A stretch of 17,230 nt of DNA from Candidatus Hydrogenedentota bacterium. Lineage in GTDB: Bacteria > Hydrogenedentota > Hydrogenedentia > Hydrogenedentales > CAITNO01. Both the position numbers and the translations under genes were made by a program. The notes beneath the pieces are model-generated. The model was not told the DNA's origin. It worked only from the letters and a program-made list of their open reading frames with translations, and did not search any database. Positions within the stretch are counted from its first letter, which is position 1. Every line of letters starts with the position of its first letter. The DNA is taken from positions 1-17,230 of the forward strand of contig JAKPUV010000109.1 in NCBI GenBank assembly GCA_029554925.1. The letters are read 5' to 3'. Of the stretch, positions 6,971 through 14,267 are shown piece by piece.

Positions 6971-8644
6971 ATGACCGCTCTCCTGATCACGCTGGCCTCA
7001 CTCCTGCCGGTCTCCGGACAGTTCCCCGAATCCGGCACCGGCATGGGAGGCCCGGTCGCCTGGGTGGACGCCACCCAGTACGAGTTCTTCCGGGTGAAGC
7101 TGCCCGAAAACCCCTCCCCCGCCCTCTGCGCCGCCGCCGAAGCCTTCGCCGACTACTGGGGCCGGGTCACGGGCAAACCCCTTTCCGGCAAGGCGGTGGA
7201 GGGCGACCTCATTTATGTCCGGTTCGGGGCGGCCCTCGCCACGGAGGATCTTCTGGACCCCGCGCTCCTCTCGGGACTGCCCGACAATGGGTTTGTCGTG
7301 CGCACGCACAGCCCCGCCGAGAAATTTGCCCGCAAGGGCGCCACCCGCCAGCTCCTCTTCGCCGCGCCGTCCGATGAGGCGGTGCTGGAGGGGGTGCGCA
7401 CCTTCTTCCATGAGGTGTTTGAAACGCGGTGGGTCGAGCCCGGACTCACCGTGGTGCGTCCCGCCGCCATGCGCATGCCCCAGGTGGACATCGTCCGCAG
7501 GCCCGCCTTCGCCTTCCGCGAGGTGGGCCTGTGCGCCCTGTGGAAAGAGGGGGTCGAGGAATACCGCCGGGGGGCCCATCTCACCGGACCCGCGCCCGTG
7601 TTGCCGCCCGGCGAGGACTGGTTTGACGCCTGGAACACCCCGGACGGGGCGGCCGGGACCGCGGACGTGGAGCCCGTGGTCTTTGGGTCCGAAGCCGCCG
7701 TGGAGCGCATCGCCGGGGAGCTGGCGGCTCTGGTCGCCGGGCCGCCGGAGGGGGGCGACGCCACCGCCGCCGCGCGCCGCGCCGCCGCCGAATGGCCGCC
7801 CGCCTCCAACCAGTGGTCCCTCAACGCCCTGTCCTGGCTGCGGCCCGAACTGGACGACGCGGCGCGCGAATTGAACCAACGGGAGGGCAGCCCCGCCGCG
7901 TGCGTGCTGCGCACGGCCAACGGGGTGGCCGCCGCGCTCCGAGCGCGCTTTCCCGACCGGCCGCCGCGGGTGCATGTGCTGCTGCCGCCCTTTCTGCGGC
8001 GGCCCCCCGCCGCGCTGCGAGCGGAGGAGGGGGTGGTTGTCCAGTTGAGCAACGCGGACGCCGACTTCTCGCTGCCCGCGGGAAGTCCCCGGGATCCGGC
8101 GAACCGGGCCTTCGGCGAGGATGTCCGGGGATGGACCCGAACCGGCGCGGAGGTGTGGGCGCTGGACCACCTGTGCAACGGGCGCGACCCCGCCCTCCCC
8201 TTCCCCTGCCTGGAGGCGCTCGCAGACAGCGTCTTCTTCTATGTCCAGAGCGGGGTGCGGGGAGTCTGCTATGCGGGGGCGCCGGCCCAGGACCCCGGCA
8301 CGGTGGATCTGGCCGCCCTGCGCATGTATCTCGCCGCGGGCCTCCTGTGGGACCCCGACGCCATCGTGGAAAACATGACCGCCGAGTTCCTGCGGCTGTA
8401 CTACGGGGGCGCGGCCGACGCCGTCCGGGAGTACCTCGACCTGACGGCCCGACAACGGCAGACCGGCGGACGCCGAATCGCGCTCAACGATGACGGGGGC
8501 TGGCTGGACCGCGCCGCCCTGGCACCCGTGGCCGCCCGGCTGGAGCGGGACGCGGCGGCGGCGCCCGACCCCGCCGTCCGCGCCCGGGCGGAGGCTTTGG
8601 CCCGCGCCGTCCGCCGTCTTTCGGAGACAGGCACCGCGCCGTGA
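6971..8644 (+). CDS. secreted DUF4838 domain-containing protein, divergent
   Basis: The 557-residue product has a short signal peptide (residues 1-16, MTALLITLASLLPVSG). Residues about 25-165 resemble the alpha-glucuronidase/GH20b-like N-terminal domain that precedes DUF4838 (AAEAFADYWGRVTGKPL, DNGFVVRT, LLFAAPSDEAVLEGVRTFFHE). The C-terminal part carries DUF4838 hallmarks: YVQSGVRGVCYAG at residues 424-436, then YLAAGLLWDPDA and LRLYYGGAADAVREYLDL. The middle is shorter than I expect for the family, and the usual asparagine-aspartate and CxCxxC-like segment is not recognisable. DUF4838 proteins are presumed carbohydrate-active and exported; no activity can be assigned. The ATG at 6971 is chosen for the signal peptide. 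It is followed after 70 bp by a phosphoesterase gene and is divergent from the GH98-like gene. Confidence 0.65.
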   Translation: MTALLITLASLLPVSGQFPESGTGMGGPVAWVDATQYEFFRVKLPENPSPALCAAAEAFADYWGRVTGKPLSGKAVEGDLIYVRFGAALATEDLLDPALLSGLPDNGFVVRTHSPAEKFARKGATRQLLFAAPSDEAVLEGVRTFFHEVFETRWVEPGLTVVRPAAMRMPQVDIVRRPAFAFREVGLCALWKEGVEEYRRGAHLTGPAPVLPPGEDWFDAWNTPDGAAGTADVEPVVFGSEAAVERIAGELAALVAGPPEGGDATAAARRAAAEWPPASNQWSLNALSWLRPELDDAARELNQREGSPAACVLRTANGVAAALRARFPDRPPRVHVLLPPFLRRPPAALRAEEGVVVQLSNADADFSLPAGSPRDPANRAFGEDVRGWTRTGAEVWALDHLCNGRDPALPFPCLEALADSVFFYVQSGVRGVCYAGAPAQDPGTVDLAALRMYLAAGLLWDPDAIVENMTAEFLRLYYGGAADAVREYLDLTARQRQTGGRRIALNDDGGWLDRAALAPVAARLERDAAAAPDPAVRARAEALARAVRRLSETGTAP

Positions 8645-8669
8645 AATATCCCCCGTGATCTGCTACCCT
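8641..8669 (+). promoter_or_regulatory. weak candidate promoter of the phosphoesterase gene
   Basis: TACCCT (8664-8669) preceded by TGC could be an extended -10. The -35 would be GTGAAA (8641-8646) with a 17-bp spacer. Both hexamers are imperfect. The gene may instead be co-transcribed with the DUF4838 gene 70 bp upstream. Confidence 0.35.
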
Positions 8670-8714
8670 GTCCTTTTGGGAACCGGCACCGCCGCATCTT
8701 CAGGAGACCTTTCC

Positions 8715-10520
8715 ATGAGACCATCCGCGCTTTCCCGGACGCCCTGGCCGCAGGCCCTGGCGCTTGTTCCGATCCTCCTCCTCTGCGCCCTCGCCGCGCC
8801 GGCGGAAGTGCCCGCCGTAGCCTCGGTCATGGACGCCCTGGTGGCGCGCTGCATGGAGGGGGACCGGGCGTTCCGGGACGGGCTTCAGCCGGAGGCCGTG
8901 CTGGGGCTGCTCACCCCGGAGCAGCGGGAAACCCTCTCGTCCGCCTACTGGACCTTTGAGGTTAGCGCCCCCGCCCTGGTGTCCGTGGTCCGCGACATCT
9001 CGCAGGGCGAGGTCCCCTTCTGGCTCGGGGAGAAGGGCTTCGAGAAGACGGGGCTGGTCGTCAAGAACGAGAATTACACCTACGAGGTGTGGCAAAAGGT
9101 GTTCCCCGCCGGAAAGGTGGGCCTGGGCATCAACGGCTTCGCCCTGCACCGGCCCCACTACTTCGTGGGCGTGGGCCCGGCGGAACAGGGCGGGCGGGTC
9201 ACCGTGACCGGCGCCGCGCCGGTGTACGGCGCGCCCATGCCCTTCGCCAAGGGCGCGTACACCTATCTCGACTGGACCGATCTGCTGCTGGAGGAGGTGC
9301 CGGAGGGGGCCTTCGAGGGGCACACCCTCCTGCCGACCATCCGCGGCCGCGCCCGCGAGACCCATCTAGTGGGCGCCTTCCGCGAGACGGCCACCCCGTC
9401 CTCCGCCGCCCCCGACCTGGTCACCCTCACGTGGAGCGGCGACCCGCGCACCTCCATGACGGTCCAGTGGCGCACAAGCTCCGCCACGGAAAAGGGAACG
9501 GTGCTGTACCGCGAGGCCGGGCGCGCCGAGGCCCCCTTTGCCGAGGCCGCCGCCACACGCGCCGTCCTGGAGGACCGGAACCTGGTCAACGACCAGAGGG
9601 CGCACTGGTTCACCGCGGAACTCACGGGGCTCGCCCCGGGCACGCGGTACGAGTACACTGTGGGCGCGGGGCCCGACGGCCCCCGCAGCGCGCCCGCCGT
9701 GTTCGAGACCGCCGCAGACGGCGGCGCGCCGTTCACCTTTCTCTGGATGAGCGACGTCCACAACAAGCGGGACAGCGTGCCCCTGCTGGAAACGGCGGCG
9801 AGCCTGCATCCCGACGCGGCGTTCCTGGCCGTCTCCGGCGACCTCGTGGGCATGGGCCAGTACCGGGACGACTGGGAGGCGCTGCTCACCAACTACGCGG
9901 ATTTCTTGCGGCGGCGGCCGCTGGTGCCCTCCATCGGCAATCATGACGCGATCGACGGGCTGGGTTCCGAATTGTACAGCACCCTGTTCCGCCTGCCGGA
10001 CAACGGCCCCGAGGGCATGCCGCCGGGCAAGACGTATGCCCTGAACTGCGGCGGCCTGCTCCTGCTGTCCCTCGACGTGACGGCGGACATCGCCCCCCAG
10101 AGCGCCTGGGTGGACCGCACCCTCGCCGCGTCGGGTGCCCGCTGGAAGGTCGCCATGCTTCACTTCCCCCCCCACTCCCACGAGGAGGACTACCCGGAAA
10201 TCCGGCGGGAATGGGGCACCCTTTTCGAAAGGCACGGCGTGGACGTCGTGCTCAGCGGCCACGTCCACTATTACCAGCGCACCTTCCCCCTGCGCGGCGG
10301 CGAAAAGGCCGAAAACGGCCCGGTGTACCTTATCTCCGTCGGCGTGGCGGGCCGCGCCCGCCCGGCCCCCCGTCCGCCCTACGCCGAAGTGCTGGACCTC
10401 GGCGGAAAACCGACCTGCCAGGCCTTCACCGTGGACGGAGACACCCTCACCATGAACGCCTACACCGCCGAGGGGGAGGTCAGGGACACCTTCACGCTGC
10501 GCAAGCCGCGGGGGGCGTGA
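8715..10520 (+). CDS. secreted purple-acid-phosphatase-like metallophosphoesterase
   Basis: The 601-residue product begins with a signal peptide (residues 1-30, hydrophobic ALALVPILLLCALAAPA). Residues 31-231 form a region I do not recognise. Residues about 232-335 look like the beta-sandwich N-terminal domain of purple acid phosphatases (TLTWSGDPRTSMTVQW ... GLAPGTRYEYTVG). The metallophosphoesterase core follows with all motifs: DVH at 347-349, GD at 375-376, GNHD at 408-411, the histidine H483 in MLHFPPHSH, and GHVH at 515-518. It should hydrolyse phosphate esters outside the cytoplasm with a two-metal centre; the substrate is unknown. AGGAGA at 8702-8707, 8 bases before the ATG, supports the start. 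It probably follows the DUF4838 gene in one unit and converges with the radical SAM gene 22 bp downstream. Confidence 0.85.
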   Translation: MRPSALSRTPWPQALALVPILLLCALAAPAEVPAVASVMDALVARCMEGDRAFRDGLQPEAVLGLLTPEQRETLSSAYWTFEVSAPALVSVVRDISQGEVPFWLGEKGFEKTGLVVKNENYTYEVWQKVFPAGKVGLGINGFALHRPHYFVGVGPAEQGGRVTVTGAAPVYGAPMPFAKGAYTYLDWTDLLLEEVPEGAFEGHTLLPTIRGRARETHLVGAFRETATPSSAAPDLVTLTWSGDPRTSMTVQWRTSSATEKGTVLYREAGRAEAPFAEAAATRAVLEDRNLVNDQRAHWFTAELTGLAPGTRYEYTVGAGPDGPRSAPAVFETAADGGAPFTFLWMSDVHNKRDSVPLLETAASLHPDAAFLAVSGDLVGMGQYRDDWEALLTNYADFLRRRPLVPSIGNHDAIDGLGSELYSTLFRLPDNGPEGMPPGKTYALNCGGLLLLSLDVTADIAPQSAWVDRTLAASGARWKVAMLHFPPHSHEEDYPEIRREWGTLFERHGVDVVLSGHVHYYQRTFPLRGGEKAENGPVYLISVGVAGRARPAPRPPYAEVLDLGGKPTCQAFTVDGDTLTMNAYTAEGEVRDTFTLRKPRGA

Positions 10521-10523
10521 AGT

Positions 10524-10541
10524 CTGGCGGGATGCCGCCGG
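10524..10541. terminator. GC hairpin between convergent genes
   Basis: CTGGCGG (10524-10530) pairs with CCGCCGG (10535-10541) around a GATG loop, with one G-T pair. It fills almost all of the 22-bp gap between two converging genes. It has no T-run on either side, so it is at best an atypical bidirectional terminator. Confidence 0.4.
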
Positions 10542-10542
10542 C

Positions 10543-12126
10543 TCAGGCGCCTCCTCCGCGGAGCGCCCCCTTCACCCGGAGCAGCGGGTCCAGCAGGCCC
10601 AGTTTTCTGCATGCTTTGAGCAGGTGAACACGGCGGATTTCGGCGCGCGCGCGGCGTTGGCGGTCATCCGCGCCGGCGCGCTCGCCTGCGAAAAGCGGTC
10701 CGCCCTCCTCCAAGGCCGCCGCATACGCTTTCAGAAAGCGCGTTCCCGTTTCCGGGCTTTTCTGCTCGATCTCCCTGTCCGTCCGGCCGGGAGCCAGCCC
10801 CATCCCCGCCATCTCTTCGGTGAAACGGCGAAGCCGGTCGGCCCGTATCTCGAAGGTGTTGCCCCCATCGCGGGTGCGCCAGTCAAAGGTGGATGCGCCC
10901 TCCGCCATCTCGATGCCAAACTCCCCCCTGCGCCGCCACATGTCGGAGTTGCCCACCTGGAAGGTGGTGGCGCTGACGACACAGTCGATGCAGTCCCGGT
11001 TGTCGCGCATGAAGCGCAGGGTTTCCTGAAAATGCTCCTCGGTCTCCGTGGGAAACCCCAGGATGATGTTGAGTTCGACGCGGATGCCCGCGTTGTGGCA
11101 TTCGCGGATGAAGGCGGCCCCGCTCTCGGCGGTGTGGTACTTGTTCATGCCGCGGAGGGTGTGGGTGCTGCCGCTTTCCAGGCCAACAATGGCCACGGTG
11201 AGCCCGGAGCGGCGGAGTTTCCGGAAGAGTTCGGGCTTCATGCCGCGGTGCGCCATGAGGTTCCCACCGTACTTGACGCGGATCCCCCGCCGGAGTATCT
11301 CGTCCGCCTTCTCCTCCAGCGCCCGGACGCTTCCGTTCATGAGGGGGTCGTTGTAGATGAAGAAGTCCGTGTCATAGCGTTCCTTGAGCCAGGCGAGCTC
11401 GTCTGCCTGGTGGGCGGCGGAGCGGGTGCGGAACCCGGGCGTGCGGTGGCGGTCGTTGCAGAAAACGCAGCGGCCGATGCACCCCCGGCTGCCCATGAGA
11501 GGCAGGTCGGGCACCTCGTAGAGCGGCAGATCCGTCTCCTCAAAAGTCGGCCAGGGAATCTCGTCCAGATTCTCAGAAAGGGGGCGGGGGGCTGTGAGCC
11601 GCCATCCGGCGCCGTGCGGCAGGTAGAGCCCCGGGACCTCCTCCAGGTTCCGAAAGTCCCGCGCAAGCACTTCCCGAAGCGTGTGCTCCCCCTCCCCCCT
11701 GCAGATGGCGTCGGCAAGGGAGGGGTCTATGCCGCGCAGGTCGCTCTCGTAATAGACGGCGTAGCCGCCGAAGATGATCTTCTTGCGGGGGAATCGCTCC
11801 CGGATGCGCCTGGCCGTCATCAGGGTGAGTTCCCGGTTCGTGGCGGTCAGGGAAAACCCGACCACATCGCCTTCAATCTCCTCCACATCCACGAAGGCGG
11901 AGAGAAAGCGCATGTCCCCGTGGAGCCAGGCCTGGTGGTAGCGCGACTCGGTCCAGAACTCGCCCAGGCCAAGACGGCGGCACAGGTCGAAGAGGCGTAT
12001 GTTGTAGTCCAGATACTGGACACGGCGCCCCAGGGAACGCGCGTACTGGCAGACATAGGCGGTGGCGCAGGAAGGCTCCCGGGAATCCCATTTGGGCATC
12101 AGAACAATAGTGACATCGGCAGACAT
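10543..12126 (-). CDS. B12-binding-type radical SAM protein
   Basis: The 527-residue product has the arrangement of the large cobalamin-binding radical SAM class. Residues about 1-150 form a Rossmann-like B12-binding-type domain (DVVGFSLTAT at 87-96, KIIFGGYAVYY at 116-126). The radical SAM barrel follows, with the cluster motif CIGRCVFC (C216, C220, C223), GLESGS at 315-320 and GFPTETEE at 357-364. The DxHxxG histidine motif that would ligate cobalamin is not seen, so cobalamin may be bound base-off or not at all. Such enzymes methylate or otherwise modify natural products, lipids or cofactors; the substrate cannot be deduced and no biosynthetic partner is adjacent. GGAGG 5 bases before the ATG and a promoter upstream support the start. 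It is divergent from dnaG. The C-terminal 100 residues are not recognised. Confidence 0.85.
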   Translation of the reverse strand: MSADVTIVLMPKWDSREPSCATAYVCQYARSLGRRVQYLDYNIRLFDLCRRLGLGEFWTESRYHQAWLHGDMRFLSAFVDVEEIEGDVVGFSLTATNRELTLMTARRIRERFPRKKIIFGGYAVYYESDLRGIDPSLADAICRGEGEHTLREVLARDFRNLEEVPGLYLPHGAGWRLTAPRPLSENLDEIPWPTFEETDLPLYEVPDLPLMGSRGCIGRCVFCNDRHRTPGFRTRSAAHQADELAWLKERYDTDFFIYNDPLMNGSVRALEEKADEILRRGIRVKYGGNLMAHRGMKPELFRKLRRSGLTVAIVGLESGSTHTLRGMNKYHTAESGAAFIRECHNAGIRVELNIILGFPTETEEHFQETLRFMRDNRDCIDCVVSATTFQVGNSDMWRRRGEFGIEMAEGASTFDWRTRDGGNTFEIRADRLRRFTEEMAGMGLAPGRTDREIEQKSPETGTRFLKAYAAALEEGGPLFAGERAGADDRQRRARAEIRRVHLLKACRKLGLLDPLLRVKGALRGGGA

Positions 12127-12147
12127 GGAATCCTCCGTTACCAGCGG

Positions 12148-12176
12148 AGTCTAGGGGAAAGACGCCGGCAAGTCAA
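12148..12176 (-). promoter_or_regulatory. promoter of the radical SAM gene
   Basis: On the minus strand, TTGACT (12176 down to 12171) and TAGACT (12153 down to 12148) are separated by 17 bp. Transcription would start near 12141, about 15 bases before the ATG. Confidence 0.6.
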
Positions 12177-12231
12177 CCTGTTGCTCCGGAGGCGTCAACC
12201 GGAAACGGCGCACCCGCAGCGCACCACGGAC

Positions 12232-12261
12232 TTGACAACGCGGCTGCCGGGATGGTACCAT
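12232..12261 (+). promoter_or_regulatory. sigma-70 promoter of the dnaG-rpoD operon
   Basis: A perfect -35 TTGACA (12232-12237) and -10 TACCAT (12256-12261) are 18 bp apart, with TGG before the -10 making it extended. Transcription would start near 12268, leaving a leader of about 145 bases before dnaG. This lies back to back with the radical SAM promoter. Confidence 0.7.
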
Positions 12262-12267
12262 TGCGTG

Positions 12268-12412
12268 ACTTGACAAAGTGCAAGCGGTAGAAAAATGCCT
12301 TTTTTTGGTTTTTTCCACGGGAGCGGCCGAAAGGCCCATGCGTAAGCCCCTTATTTCGAAAGGACTTGCGCCTTTTTTTGTCTGAGAAGTCCAGGAAGGA
12401 ACTGCCCTGCCA
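12268..12412 (+). promoter_or_regulatory. structured dnaG leader RNA, possible attenuator or small RNA
   Basis: The leader contains a small GGCC-GAAA-GGCC stem (12325-12336), a terminator hairpin at 12340-12379 and a possible A/U-rich stem near 12286-12317. Its 5' end, GACAAA then GTGCAAG (12272-12284), can pair with CTTGCGC (12365-12371) and TTTGTC (12377-12382), with five bases bulged. The same CTTGCGC is the 3' arm of the terminator, so the two structures exclude each other. That is the design of an attenuator or riboswitch expression platform, or of a small RNA of about 112 bases ending at the terminator. No known riboswitch class was recognised and there is no clear leader peptide. Ligand or effector unknown. 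Confidence 0.5.
12340..12379 (+). terminator. intrinsic terminator within the dnaG leader
   Basis: GCGTAAG (12340-12346) pairs with CTTGCGC (12365-12371) with one G-T pair. An inner CCTT/AAGG stem is stacked across a small internal loop, and seven T residues (12373-12379) follow. It stands between the promoter and the dnaG start, 33 bases before the start codon, so transcription into dnaG-rpoD must pass it. Confidence 0.7.
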
Positions 12413-14191
12413 GTGAAGGTTTCGCGGGAAACGATCAACCAGGTGCGCGCCGCGGTGGATATTGTGGAGGTCATCGGTGCGCGCCTTTCGCTGAGCCCGT
12501 CCGGGGGGGACCGCTACAAGGCCCTCTCGCCCTTCACCAATGAAAAGACGCCCTCGTTCATCGTGAGCCGCGACCGCCAGATGTTTCACTGTTTCAGCAG
12601 CGGGCGGGGCGGGGACGTGTTCGGCTTCCTGATGGAGTTTGAGGGGCTGAGTTTTTCGGAGGCCCTGCGGAAGCTGGCGGACCAGGCGGGCATCGCCCTG
12701 GCGCCTGCCTCGGAGCAGGACGACCGGGAGGAGTACCTGCGGGCGCAACTGCTGGAGCTGGGGCGCTTTGCGGCGGATTTCTACAAGCGGCTGCTGGCCG
12801 ACCCGCTGCCGGGCGCGCCGGGCCGGGACTACCTGTCCAAACGCGCGCTGAAACCCGAAACGATGGCGAAGTTTGGCCTGGGGTTCGCCCCGGACCAGTG
12901 GGACGCGCTGGTGTCGGCGGCGCTCAAGCGCCAGTTCAAGAACTATGTCCTGGAGGCTTCGGGCCTTTTCCGGCGGGGGGAGTCGGGCGGCCGCGGGCTG
13001 TACGACTTCTTCCGGAACCGGGTGATCTTTCCGATCCGGGACATTTCGGGGAACGTGGTGGCCTTTGGCGGCCGGGACTTGGGCCAGAGTCCGGCGAAGT
13101 ACATCAACTCGCCGGAGACGGCGGTGTACAAGAAGAGCCGGGTGCTCTACGGGCTGCACGAGGCGCGCGAGGGCATCCGCGCGGAGAAGTTCGCGGTGCT
13201 GGTGGAGGGCTATTTCGACCTGCTGCGCTGCTTCGACGCGGGGATCACGAACGTGGTGGCAACCTGCGGCACGGCGCTCACGGAGCAGCAGGCGGCCCTG
13301 ATCCGGCGCTACGCGCCGAAGGTGGTGCTGGTGTACGACGGCGACGCGGCGGGGGTGAAGGCGGCGCTGCGCGGGAGCGGCGTGCTGACGGCGGCGGGGC
13401 TGGAGGTGCGGGCGCTGGCGCTTCCGGACAACAAGGACCCGGACGACTTCATCCGGGAGGACGGCGCGGACCGGTTCCGGGAGATGGTGAAGAACGCGCC
13501 GGACTTTGTTTCGTTCTACGCGCGCATGAACCGGGACCGGACCGTGACGGTGGAGGGGCGCACGGAGGTGGCCCGGGAACTTTTCGAGATGATCCGGCAT
13601 GTGACGGACAGGATGAAAGTGGACGGCTACCTCGACACGATCGAGCGGGCGCTGGGACTGCAGCCGTGGTCGACGCGCCGCGAGTTTGAGCGGATGGCGG
13701 CGGAGCGGGAGCGCGGCCCGGCGGCGGCCCCGGGCGGCCGCACGGCGGCGGCCCCCCCGGAGCACACGCCCCCCCACCGGGACGACCTGGAGTTTGTGGC
13801 GGCGGTGCTGGCCTATCCGGCGCTGCTGCGCCGGGCGGCGGAGGCCTGCGCGGGCCTGAACCTGCCGGAGTCGCCCTTCACCGAGGTCCTGCGGGCGCTG
13901 TTTGCCGCGGGGGGAGCGGGCCCCGCCGTGGCCGACAGTTTGGCTTCGGACGAGGCGAAGACGCTGTGGTCCGGGGCGATGGTGGACGAGCCGCCGGCGC
14001 CGGACCGGGCGGAGGAGGTGGTGTCGCAGCGGGTGACGGCGCTGGCGCGCGACGCGATCCGGCGGGAGGCGGAGGGGCTGCTGGCGGAGATCGCGCGGGC
14101 GGACCGGGACAAGGACTGGGCGACGCTGCGGCGGCTGCAGCAGCGGAAAATCGAGCTTGACCGGCGGCGGGACGGACTTCCCGCGGCCTGA
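12413..14191 (+). CDS. dnaG: DNA primase DnaG with degenerate zinc-binding motif
   Basis: DnaG makes the RNA primers for replication at the fork together with DnaB helicase. The 592-residue length is normal. The N-terminal zinc-binding domain (residues about 1-100) keeps its usual framework ([20 protein letters not shown]), but three of four zinc ligands are replaced: the Cys, His, Cys, Cys positions read S39, T42, C60, S63. The catalytic TOPRIM core is intact, with EGYFD (E265) and DGDAAG (D309, D311). A proline/alanine linker around residues 430-455 leads to a helical C-terminal domain expected to bind DnaB. The start is GTG at 12413 with AGGAAGGA at 12393-12400, a rather long spacing; the protein then begins in the usual DnaG manner. 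rpoD follows after 76 bp, presumably in the same operon. The upstream leader carries a terminator. Confidence 0.95.
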   Translation: MKVSRETINQVRAAVDIVEVIGARLSLSPSGGDRYKALSPFTNEKTPSFIVSRDRQMFHCFSSGRGGDVFGFLMEFEGLSFSEALRKLADQAGIALAPASEQDDREEYLRAQLLELGRFAADFYKRLLADPLPGAPGRDYLSKRALKPETMAKFGLGFAPDQWDALVSAALKRQFKNYVLEASGLFRRGESGGRGLYDFFRNRVIFPIRDISGNVVAFGGRDLGQSPAKYINSPETAVYKKSRVLYGLHEAREGIRAEKFAVLVEGYFDLLRCFDAGITNVVATCGTALTEQQAALIRRYAPKVVLVYDGDAAGVKAALRGSGVLTAAGLEVRALALPDNKDPDDFIREDGADRFREMVKNAPDFVSFYARMNRDRTVTVEGRTEVARELFEMIRHVTDRMKVDGYLDTIERALGLQPWSTRREFERMAAERERGPAAAPGGRTAAAPPEHTPPHRDDLEFVAAVLAYPALLRRAAEACAGLNLPESPFTEVLRALFAAGGAGPAVADSLASDEAKTLWSGAMVDEPPAPDRAEEVVSQRVTALARDAIRREAEGLLAEIARADRDKDWATLRRLQQRKIELDRRRDGLPAA

Positions 14192-14267
14192 AGGGACACA
14201 TTGCGCGGGCAGGGGCCTCCGGCGCCGGCCCGCCACAGCGGACATCAACCACGCTTTTGAGGTGAAC

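Noticed and set aside
2535..12126. RiPP cluster joining the micro-proteins with the radical SAM gene
   Set aside because: They are about 8 kb apart, on opposite strands, with five unrelated gene units between or around them. Nothing in the sequence links them.
10624..12273. Open frame of 549 codons on the plus strand opposite the radical SAM gene
   Set aside because: The opposite strand carries the CxxxCxxC cluster motif and the Shine-Dalgarno-supported start; this frame has no likeness to any family.
12270..12293. Second promoter at the TTGACA at 12270
   Set aside because: No acceptable -10 hexamer lies 16-18 bp downstream, and the site falls inside the leader's 5' pairing strand.
12413..12610. 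Loss of DnaG zinc ligands caused by a frameshift
   Set aside because: The frame is continuous and the flanking family motifs are intact on both sides; the changes are in-frame substitutions.
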